Shown in pieces: positions 54,524-61,198 of a DNA stretch of 61,198 bases. The stretch is taken from the NCBI RefSeq assembly GCF_004361735.1, contig NZ_SNVV01000029.1, positions 1 to 61,198 on the forward strand, in the 5' to 3' direction. Below the pieces are notes generated by a model. The model did not search any database. It saw nothing but the letters and a program-made list of their open reading frames with translations, and was not told the origin of the DNA. The position numbers were made by a program, and so were the translations under genes. Numbering within the stretch: position 1 is the stretch's first letter; each line of letters begins with the position of its first letter. This DNA comes from Azoarcus indigens. GTDB lineage: Bacteria; Pseudomonadota; Gammaproteobacteria; Burkholderiales; Rhodocyclaceae.

Positions 54524-56004
54524 ACGTCCAGTCTCCAACCTTCGATGCGGCTCCACTCGGGGTGATAGAACCAGAGCAGGCCGTCGTGGATGAACACCCG
54601 GCCGGCCCAGGGCTGCGCGGCGACGAAGCGCAGCAGCCGCAGGTCGGCATGGTTGTCGGCCTGCACCAGCAGGGTGGCGTGCAGGCGCTCGCGGCTGTCC
54701 AGCAGCTCATCCAGGCCACGGTTGAACTCGATTTCGATGCCAAGCACCGCCGCCTCCACTGCCGACTCCAGCAGCGGCAGCACCACCATGCCCTTGCCGC
54801 CGTCGTCGCCATGCTCCGGCTCCTGCCACGGCGGTAGCTTCATGCGGGTGGCGACGCGGTAGTTGAGGCTGCCGGTGCTGAAGCGCGGTGTCAGCGCCTC
54901 GTAGCGCTCCGGCTGGGGCCGGCCCAATTGCAGGTAGACGTAGGCCTCGCGGCCGGCATCCCAGCACAGCTGCCAGAAGCCGCCGCTGGTGGGCATGAAG
55001 GGGCAGCCGAATTCGAAGGCCGGCGTCACGCCGCCGGGCCAGGGCAGCCAGTCTGCCTGCATGCCGCCATCCGGGGTGCGGCTGAGTACCAGCTGGCCGC
55101 CATCACCCGGCCAGATCAGCTGGCGTTCGCTACCCACCGGCGGTGCGAAACGGCCGATGCGGGCCAGCGGATCGTCGGTGGCGACTTCGATGACCGCGCC
55201 GGCCGCGCCGGACAGCCCCGCCGCCTGCAGCACCAGCGTGCCATCCGCCCTGCGCTGCGGCGCCCAGATGGCGCCGCCCCAGTGCAGCGGCGCGCCGACA
55301 GCCTCGCCGCCGCCGATGTAGGCCACTTCGAAGCTCAGCGTCAGCGCGTCCGGCCGCAGGCAGGCGAGACCGGCGGAGGTCGGCAGGAAGATGCGGCTGT
55401 CCTCCCCCTCGCCGGCCACTTCGCAGCGCCAGTCCTCCCGCTTCAGCGTGGTTTCGGCGAGGAAGCCACCGCCGCCGTGTGCCAGGGCCAGCCATTGGCC
55501 GGCGCCAGCCAGCCACAGGTAAAGCGCACCGGCCACCGGGTCCAGCGCCAGCAGTTCGCCGCCGCGGCTGTTGTAGCGGGATACGATGAATTCATAGTTG
55601 CCGCCTGGCGGCAGGGGCAGCATGGCGTCGCCATCGCCGCCCTCAGGGCGGGGCGCCGCGCTCACTTGCAGCGCTTGCGGGGTCAGTCGCAAGCCGCGTA
55701 CGCCGGGGCGTTCGCCAGCGCTCACATTGCGCTGCCCATAAGGTGGCACCCAGTTCTGTTCGGACGCCGGGGCGGCAGCCGGCAGGCGGGCGCCGCTATC
55801 CGGCGAGTAAGCGAATTCCGGGGGAAAGAGGGCGCCGTCCGGGGCCAGGCGGGCGCCGGTGAACCGCGCCAGATCGATCGCGCCCAGCGCGGCATCCACC
55901 GCTGCACCGGAGGCCGTTTCGGCCAGTCGATAGCCGCCTGCGTCACGCACCCAGGTCCCGGATGCCAGCGGCCAGCGCTCGTCGATCTGTTCCGACTCCA
56001 TCAT
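54520..56004 (-). CDS. Large beta-rich unknown protein, first gene of the tubulin-like operon
   Basis: A 494-residue protein without signal peptide or TM. It is rich in Trp, Gly and beta-type repeats (YEFIVSRYNSRGGELLALDP, LYLWLAGAGQWLALAHG, FWQLCWDAGREAYVYL), consistent with a beta-propeller or stacked beta-sheets. The C-terminal 90 residues are more alpha/beta and acidic (LGIEIEFNRGLDELLDSRERL). No family recognised. The start is ATG 56004, or the adjacent ATG 56001, with GAGG just upstream. It is coupled by ATGA to the vWA-like gene. Promoter expected in 56005-56262. Confidence 0.75.
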   Translation of the reverse strand: MMESEQIDERWPLASGTWVRDAGGYRLAETASGAAVDAALGAIDLARFTGARLAPDGALFPPEFAYSPDSGARLPAAAPASEQNWVPPYGQRNVSAGERPGVRGLRLTPQALQVSAAPRPEGGDGDAMLPLPPGGNYEFIVSRYNSRGGELLALDPVAGALYLWLAGAGQWLALAHGGGGFLAETTLKREDWRCEVAGEGEDSRIFLPTSAGLACLRPDALTLSFEVAYIGGGEAVGAPLHWGGAIWAPQRRADGTLVLQAAGLSGAAGAVIEVATDDPLARIGRFAPPVGSERQLIWPGDGGQLVLSRTPDGGMQADWLPWPGGVTPAFEFGCPFMPTSGGFWQLCWDAGREAYVYLQLGRPQPERYEALTPRFSTGSLNYRVATRMKLPPWQEPEHGDDGGKGMVVLPLLESAVEAAVLGIEIEFNRGLDELLDSRERLHATLLVQADNHADLRLLRFVAAQPWAGRVFIHDGLLWFYHPEWSRIEGWRLDV

Positions 56005-56218
56005 GATCCTCAGCTTCCAAAAAACAAGGCAGGGTCGGAACCGGCCGCTATGTCATATGCACGGGGCCGGCAGCCGAGGCCGCTGGCATCAGCCTCCGAG
56101 GTTACCGCGAGGCCTATTGCAGGGGCGCGAATTATTGCACGCACCCACCCCATTCCGGGCATTTTCAGGTCAACCAGGAAGGCCTGTGCCGTGGCCACAT
56201 GGGCGCATGCAGCGCCGC

Positions 56219-56256
56219 GGAATGCCGGCCGGATTATTCCGTCGGGAATGCCGGCC
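56219..56256. repeat. 12-bp direct repeat in the sbcC/tubulin-operon gap
   Basis: GGAATGCCGGCC at 56219-56230 recurs at 56245-56256, 26 bases apart, with GGATTATTCCGTCG between them. It begins 6 bases after the sbcC stop and about 215 bases before the start of the operon's first gene. It could be a regulator site or part of the sbcC 3' end. The rest of the 258-base gap shows no gene. Confidence 0.5.
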
Positions 56257-56262
56257 GCGACC

Positions 56263-59200
56263 TCAGACCACGATGCACACGCTGCTGCCGCGCGGCCCCG
56301 GCCTGACCTCGATGGCGACGTCGATCTGCTGCTTCATTTCCTCGACATGGGAGATCACGCCCACCAGCCGGCCGCGCTGCTGCAGGTCCACCAGGGTGCG
56401 CATCGCCATGTCCAGGGATTCCGGGTCCAGGCTGCCGAAGCCTTCGTCGATGAACAAGGTGTCCAGCTGCACGCCGCCGGCATAGGCCTGGACAACGTCG
56501 GACAGGCCCAGCGCCAGCGCCAGCGAGGCCATGAAGCCCTCGCCGCCGGACAGGGTGCCGGCGGGGCGGGCGCGGCCGGTGTATTCGTCCATGACGTCCA
56601 GATCGAGGCCGGCGGCGCGGCGGGCGTCGCTGACCTCGGCGCGGCGCTGCAGCAGGTAGCGGCCGCGACTCATCGCCTTCAGCCGCAGCGAGGCGGCGGC
56701 GAGCACGTCGTCCAGCAGCGCGGCTAGCACATAGCGCTGGAAGGTCATGTTGTGGCCATTGCGGCCATCGGCGATGTCGGCCAGCTCGCCGGTGTCGCGG
56801 TAGCGCGCCTCGATGTCGCCGCCGCGGCGGGCGAGTTCGGCCAGTTGCTGCAGGGTGCGCTGGGTGCTGTCCAGCTCGCCGCGCACCTGGGCCAGCCGCG
56901 ACACCGTGGCTTCGACCGCTTCCCGCGCGGCGCGGGCGGCAGCCTCGGCGGCGGCGGGGTCGGGGCGCTCCAGCCCGGCCACCGCCTGCCCGGCGCGCAG
57001 GCAGCGCTCGGCGGCGGCGGCCTTTTCCTGTTCGAAGCGCTGCAGCCCGGCGGCCAGGGCGTCGATCTCCGCCGCCGGCAGGCGGGCGTCGCGGTAGGCG
57101 GCTTCGTCGGCGAAGCCGGCGGCACGCCAGGCGGCGGCGTAGCGCTCGCTGGCAGCGGCGGCGCGCTGGAGGGCGGTGGCGAGCGCCTGGGCAGCGGCGT
57201 CCTTGCGGGCATTGGCGGCAGCGGCGGCCTTGCCGGCTTCGCCGTGCGCCGTCTGCGCGGCGGTCCAGGCCCGCTCCAGCGCGTCCCACCGGGCGGTGGC
57301 TTCGCGCCTGGCGGCGTCCAGCGCGCCGGACGCGCGCAAGGCTTCAGGCAGGCCGGCGCGGCGTTCGGCGGCCACGCTCTCCGCTGCCTGGGCGGCGGCC
57401 CGGGCGCTGGCGAAGTCGTTGCGGCTGCGGCTCTGCGCTTCGACGGCGGCGGTGCGCCGGGCTTCTCGTTGGGCAAGATCGCCGCGCAGCCGCTGCAGTT
57501 CGGTGGCGGCGGCGCGGGCCTGCTGCAGCGCTTGCGCCAGCGCCTGGGCGGCTTGCGCGCCCTGCTGCAGTTGGGCAGCCAGCACTGCGTCGGCGGGCAG
57601 CTCCAGCTCACGCCGCAGCGCGGCGATCTCCGCCTCCACGCCGGCGCGGGCCTGGGTGGCGGCTTCGCGGGCGGCGCGGCGGCCGTCCAGCGTGCGCTCG
57701 CCTTCGCTGACGCGGGCCTGGGCGGCCTGCAGATCGTCCTCCCCGGGCTGCTCACCTTCAGCGCTAGCCGGCGCTGGATGGCTGGTGCTGCCGCACACCG
57801 GGCAGGCGCCGCCCTCGTGCAGATGGGCCGCCAGCCGCGCCGCCTGACCGGCACGCCAGCGCGCTTCCAGCTGCTGCTGGGCCCGGCGGGCGGATTCCAG
57901 CCCGCCGCGGGCGGCCTCTTCAGCGCCGCGGGCGCGGGTTTCGGCAGCAGTGGCTTCGGCCAGCGCCTCGCCGCGCTCGCTCAGGCGGGCGAGGCCGGCG
58001 GCGCGGCGGGCGGCGGCGGCCTGCTCCAGCACCAGCGCATCCACCCGGGCGGCCTGCGGCGTCAGCGTTTCCTGCCTGGCCTGGAGTGCGGCGTGCTCGC
58101 GCTCCAGGGTGGCGAGCGCGGTATCGGCGCGGCTGGCGGCGGCTTCAGCCTCGGCGAGGGCGCGCTGGCGGGCGAGCAGTTCGCGCTCCGCCTCGGCCAG
58201 CTTGCCGGCGGCTTCGCCCAGCGCTTCCAGCCGCAGCAGTTCGCGCTGGGTGGCCTCGCGCTCGCTCACGCGGGCCTGCTCCGCCGCCAGCTGGCGCGCG
58301 GCGGCGGCGAGACGGTCGGCGGCGGCTTCGGCTTCCTGCTGCTGGCGGGCGGCGGCAGCGCGGGCGTCGGCTTCCTGGCGGGCGGCTTCCTGCGCGGCTT
58401 CGTCCACCGCCAGCACCTGGGCGGCGCGCTGGGCGTCGGCGAGGCGGACGCGGCGCACAGCGATGCCGGCTTCGCGCTCGGCCAGCGCGGCCTGGGCGGC
58501 GAAGGCGGCGTCGCGTTCGGCGAACAGGGCGCCGTGGCTGTTGGCCTGCTGCAGCGCGGCGCGGGCGGCCTCGTCGGCCTGCCGCAGGCGGGCTTCTTCC
58601 GCCGCCAGTGCGGCGAGGCGGCCGGCGAGTTCGCCGGCGTGGGCGGTCAGCGCTTCGGCGCTTTCGGCGCCCGCCTGCCGCAGCAGGGCGTCGCGCTGCA
58701 CGGTCAGCGCCTCGGCCTCGCGGCGCAGGGCGGCGGCGGCTTCCTTCAGCGCGTCCTGCACCCGCTTGTACAGCGCGGTACCGAACAGGGTTTCGAGGAT
58801 GCGTTCGCGCGCCTTGGAGTCGGCGGCGAGCAGTTTGCGGAACTGGCCTTGCGGCAGCAGCACGACCTGGCGGAACTGCTCGGCCTCGAAGCCCAGCAGC
58901 TCGGCGATGCGCTGGCCGACTTCGTTGCTGCGCTGGGCCAGCGGCCGCCAGCCGGCGTCTTCGCTGTCGGCGGCGGGCGCGCCGGCGCCGGTCCACTTCC
59001 ACAGCTCCGCCACCGCGGCGACCTTGACCAGGCCTTCGCCGCGCCGCGCCGGGCGCTCCTGTTCGGGCACCCGGCGCACCCGGTAGCGGGCGCCGCCGAG
59101 TTCGAATTCGAACTGCACTTCGGTGAGCGTTGCCGGGTCTGCGTGGTGGCTGCGCATTTCGCGGGCGCTGCGCTCGCCGCCGGAGGTGTCGCCGTAGAGG

Positions 59201-59352
59201 GCGTAGGTGATGCCGTCCAGCAGCGAGGTCTTGCCGGCGCCGGTGGGGCCGGCGATGAGGAAGAGGCAGCCGGGCGGCAGGCGGTCGAAGGCCACCGTCT
59301 CGCGGCCGGCGAAGGGGCCGAAGGCTTGCAGCTGCAGGGTGATGGGCTTCAT
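56263..59352 (-). CDS. sbcC: Nuclease subunit SbcC (Rad50-like)
   Basis: A 1029-residue SMC-like ATPase that, with SbcD, cuts hairpins and processes DNA ends. Walker A GPTGAGKTSLLDGI (Lys41), long Ala/Glu/Arg coiled coils on both sides, a zinc hook CPVC at Cys517/Cys520, signature LSGGEGF and Walker B LDTLFIDEGFGSLDPE. The length is close to E. coli SbcC (1048). Its ATG overlaps the sbcD stop by 4 bases. Downstream, on the same strand, is the tubulin-like operon after a gap with a direct repeat. Confidence 0.95.
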   Translation of the reverse strand: MKPITLQLQAFGPFAGRETVAFDRLPPGCLFLIAGPTGAGKTSLLDGITYALYGDTSGGERSAREMRSHHADPATLTEVQFEFELGGARYRVRRVPEQERPARRGEGLVKVAAVAELWKWTGAGAPAADSEDAGWRPLAQRSNEVGQRIAELLGFEAEQFRQVVLLPQGQFRKLLAADSKARERILETLFGTALYKRVQDALKEAAAALRREAEALTVQRDALLRQAGAESAEALTAHAGELAGRLAALAAEEARLRQADEAARAALQQANSHGALFAERDAAFAAQAALAEREAGIAVRRVRLADAQRAAQVLAVDEAAQEAARQEADARAAAARQQQEAEAAADRLAAAARQLAAEQARVSEREATQRELLRLEALGEAAGKLAEAERELLARQRALAEAEAAASRADTALATLEREHAALQARQETLTPQAARVDALVLEQAAAARRAAGLARLSERGEALAEATAAETRARGAEEAARGGLESARRAQQQLEARWRAGQAARLAAHLHEGGACPVCGSTSHPAPASAEGEQPGEDDLQAAQARVSEGERTLDGRRAAREAATQARAGVEAEIAALRRELELPADAVLAAQLQQGAQAAQALAQALQQARAAATELQRLRGDLAQREARRTAAVEAQSRSRNDFASARAAAQAAESVAAERRAGLPEALRASGALDAARREATARWDALERAWTAAQTAHGEAGKAAAAANARKDAAAQALATALQRAAAASERYAAAWRAAGFADEAAYRDARLPAAEIDALAAGLQRFEQEKAAAAERCLRAGQAVAGLERPDPAAAEAAARAAREAVEATVSRLAQVRGELDSTQRTLQQLAELARRGGDIEARYRDTGELADIADGRNGHNMTFQRYVLAALLDDVLAAASLRLKAMSRGRYLLQRRAEVSDARRAAGLDLDVMDEYTGRARPAGTLSGGEGFMASLALALGLSDVVQAYAGGVQLDTLFIDEGFGSLDPESLDMAMRTLVDLQQRGRLVGVISHVEEMKQQIDVAIEVRPGPRGSSVCIVV

Positions 59353-60692
59353 GCCTGGCGCGCCTCGCGTTCGACCCGCTGCACCACCTCGGCCAGCACC
59401 GCGGCGGCGCCCTCGCCCAGCGCCTGGCCGGTCATTTCGCGGTAGAAGCCGGCGAAGAGGTCTTCGACACGCATGCGGCGGTGGTCGCCGCCGCGGTGGG
59501 CGCCGCCCTCGCCCTGCAGCAGGCTGCGTTCTATCGCCAGCGCGTTGGGGTAGGCGGTGCGCAGCTTGCCCATGGCGTCCAGCAGCGCGCCGTCGTCGCT
59601 GAGGCGGGCGAGCACGTAGTCCTGCCGCGCCGGGTCGCTGGCCGCGGCGGCGAGCAGTTCGTCCAGCCGGCCTTCGAGGATGCGCAGGTCGCGCCGCGGC
59701 GCCAGGGCGATGCGTTCCACCTGCAGCTCGCCGGGCGCGCCCAGGGTGACCAGGGACACCGATTTGGCGTGGTCGGCCTCGGCGAAGGAATACTTCAGCA
59801 GCGAACCGGAATACTGGATGCGCGGCGAGCCGATCTGCTGCGGCCGGTGCAGGTGGCCGAGGGCGGCGTAGTCGAAGCCGTCGAACAGTTCGGCGCCGAC
59901 GCTGCCGCTGCCGCCCACCGTCAGCGGCCGCTCGGACTCGGCCTCGCTGCCGCCGATGACGAAGGCGTGGGCGACCGCGACCGAACGCGCGCCGGCCGGC
60001 TGGCGGGCGCGGGCGGCGGCGACCTGGGCGGCGAGCGCGCTGTGGTGGTCGGCAATGCGCGGGGCGGCGGCTTCGCTTGGGGCGCTGCTTTCAGCTGGGT
60101 CGACTGGGTTCGCTTGATTGGCGAGGTCCGGGGCGGCCTCGGCGGAGGGGAAGAGCTCGCCCTGGCTCATCACGGGCTGGCCCATTGCGGGCTGGCCCAT
60201 CGCGGGCCGGCCTTTGGGTTGTGTGCCCTGCGCCGCCGCCTTCACCGCGATCGCCGGCGCCAGCGGCAGCGCGGCCCGCACCAGCGCCGGCTCGCCGTAG
60301 GGCAGCAGATGCACCGCGACCTTGCCGTGGGCGTCGTCGAACAGCAGCGGTTCGGCACCGGCTTCCACCGGCCCGCGCACGGTGAGGCCGGCGCGCGCCA
60401 GCAGGCCGGAACCGAAGGCGAGGCGGTCCGGGCCGTCGTGGTTGCCGGCGATCATCGCCACCCGTAGGCCCAGGCCCAGCACCAGCTCGGCGAGCACTTC
60501 GTCCAGCAGCTTCACCGCGTCGGCCGGCGGCACCGAGCGGTCGTAGACATCGCCGGCGATGAGGATGGCGTCGGGCTTCAGCTCGGCGGCAAGGCGGACG
60601 AAGTCGCGCAGCACATGGGCCTGGTCTTCCAGCAGCGGCATGCCGTGATAGACGCGGCCGAGGTGCCAGTCGGCGGTGTGGAGGAAGCGCAT
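59349..60692 (-). CDS. sbcD: Nuclease subunit SbcD (Mre11-like)
   Basis: A 447-residue metallophosphoesterase nuclease. Catalytic motifs: HTADWHLG at the start, ILIAGDVYDR, MIAGNHDGP and ALGHLHRPQ. It is longer than typical family members because of a linker of about 60-70 residues after residue 155, which contains three GxPxM pentapeptide repeats (161-175) and an acidic/Ala-rich stretch. The start is ATG 60692 (MRFLHTADWH); the longer frame to 60794 lacks family sequence. sbcD-sbcC order with ATGA coupling is standard. Confidence 0.94.
   Translation of the reverse strand: MRFLHTADWHLGRVYHGMPLLEDQAHVLRDFVRLAAELKPDAILIAGDVYDRSVPPADAVKLLDEVLAELVLGLGLRVAMIAGNHDGPDRLAFGSGLLARAGLTVRGPVEAGAEPLLFDDAHGKVAVHLLPYGEPALVRAALPLAPAIAVKAAAQGTQPKGRPAMGQPAMGQPVMSQGELFPSAEAAPDLANQANPVDPAESSAPSEAAAPRIADHHSALAAQVAAARARQPAGARSVAVAHAFVIGGSEAESERPLTVGGSGSVGAELFDGFDYAALGHLHRPQQIGSPRIQYSGSLLKYSFAEADHAKSVSLVTLGAPGELQVERIALAPRRDLRILEGRLDELLAAAASDPARQDYVLARLSDDGALLDAMGKLRTAYPNALAIERSLLQGEGGAHRGGDHRRMRVEDLFAGFYREMTGQALGEGAAAVLAEVVQRVEREARQA
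60168..60212 (-). repeat. Triplicated 15-bp repeat inside sbcD
   Basis: Three in-frame units encode GRPAM, GQPAM and GQPVM (residues 161-175). The units differ by one or two bases, so this is a recent or homogenised tandem expansion in a linker outside the catalytic core. Confidence 0.75.
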
Positions 60693-61035
60693 GGGGTCGG
60701 GGCGGTAAGGCGGCGGGGCCTGAATGATCCCACAGGCGGTGGACGCGACCCAGCCCGGAGCCAGCTCCACCCCATCCGCTGCAACCCTTCCCACCCTTGC
60801 GGACCGGTAACGATGCGCGGCAGGCAGCTATGCGATCACCGTCAGGGCCGGGCCCTTCGGCCAGCCCATTCCGTGCCGATGCGTCCCGAACGGCATTTCC
60901 CATTCGGGCTGGGCCCCGGCGAGCTCAGGACAGGCTTGTCCAAGCCCGCGCCCTGCCGTGCCCTGCTAGAGGCTCAGGGCGAACGGTGCCTCTTGTGCAG
61001 CGGCTGGCCTGGCCGCCAGGACAGGGGAAAAAAAC
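60693..61035. other. Intergenic stretch before the right IS end
   Basis: These 343 bases contain no convincing gene. A small hairpin GGACAGGCTTGTCC lies at 60928-60941, followed by GCTCAGGGCGAACGG, which recalls a degenerate dispersed repeat common in GC-rich proteobacteria. The sbcD promoter should lie in its left part. It ends with A7C directly against the IS tip. Confidence 0.5.
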
Positions 61036-61198
61036 GGTTCTTCGCGCAATCTGGGGGAAGTAGTGGTTGACGGTTCGGAGGTTGGTAGATTGGCAGTCGC
61101 CAGACAAACCGATCCCCTTCCTCTTCCCCGTCATGCGCGATGCTATGTTGGGCGTGGTCTTCTGGGAAGGCCACGTCGTCGATTCATCTCAGGAGCAA
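61036..61198 (+). mobile_element. Right IS end (ISL3-like), partial
   Basis: Inverted copy of 1..163 with one base difference. The tip GGTTCTTCGCGC starts at 61036 and abuts AAAAAAAC. An ATG at 61133 opens a frame (MRDAMLGVVFWEGHVVDSSQ) that runs to the last base without a stop and is probably the transposase N-terminus. Family assignment is tentative. Confidence 0.6.

Noticed and set aside
1..61198. CRISPR array, tRNA, rRNA or prophage genes
   Set aside because: No regularly spaced repeats, tRNA-like cloverleaf sequence, rRNA sequence or phage structural genes were recognised by eye.

Overview
This 61.2 kb window is GC-rich chromosomal DNA, dense with genes, from a Betaproteobacterium, most likely near Rhodocyclales (Thauera/Azoarcus-type). 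That placement is an inference. It rests on the high GC, a DksA with the single-cysteine zinc-finger variant typical of Betaproteobacteria, the DUF2868/DUF3482 pair, and a branched-chain-type transporter beside an aromatic-type aldehyde dehydrogenase. No rRNA, tRNA, CRISPR array or prophage was recognised. Both window ends are the same 163-bp insertion-sequence end in inverted orientation (162/163 identical), so the window looks like an assembly contig that stops at two copies of one IS, probably ISL3-like.

Layout. (1) 1-4.5 kb is eroded: an IS end, an ABC-ATPase remnant, a possibly C-terminally clipped periplasmic binding protein next to an intergenic repeat, small unknowns, and a globin-coupled diguanylate cyclase. 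(2) 4.5-16.9 kb is a DNA end-processing block: recC, recB and recD on the minus strand with a glycosyltransferase gene between recC and recB, and a divergent UvrD-like helicase with a NERD-like N-terminus. (3) 17.1-21.7 kb is a signalling block: a TagH-like FHA protein convergent to a minus-strand set of Ser/Thr kinase, c-haem Tll0287-type sensor and FecR-domain protein. (4) 21.8-27.0 kb holds DUF2868 membrane protein, DUF3482 GTPase, CobW GTPase, DksA and bacterioferritin. (5) 27.1-33.7 kb is a tripartite RND efflux operon with a divergent TetR regulator and an operator-like palindrome. (6) 33.8-42.7 kb has type II NADH dehydrogenase, an AraC/FeaR-like regulator facing a five-gene ABC uptake operon across a 21-bp-period direct repeat, and an aldehyde dehydrogenase. 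(7) 42.8-46.6 kb has ribB with an FMN riboswitch, a GntR/FCD regulator, a DUF815 ATPase and a lower-GC HNH nuclease.

(8) 46.7-56.0 kb is the most novel part. It is a compact six-gene minus-strand operon around a 1241-residue FtsZ/tubulin-like protein (Tubulin_2 type) that ends in a GYF_2-like domain and a polyproline tail. Its partners are a beta-rich unknown protein, a signal-peptide/vWA-like/single-TM protein with a degenerate metal site, a small three-TM protein, a zinc-ribbon/TM/TPR-like protein and a glycine-zipper lipoprotein. Together they look like an envelope-associated cytomotive machine of unknown purpose. (9) 56.3-60.7 kb is sbcC and sbcD, followed by the right IS end.

How the parts may work together. 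RecBCD, SbcCD and the NERD helicase cover double-strand-end processing. The efflux, Liv and aldehyde dehydrogenase genes suggest life with aromatic or otherwise toxic substrates. The FHA/kinase block and the tubulin-like operon are each unusual. A link between them is only a hypothesis.
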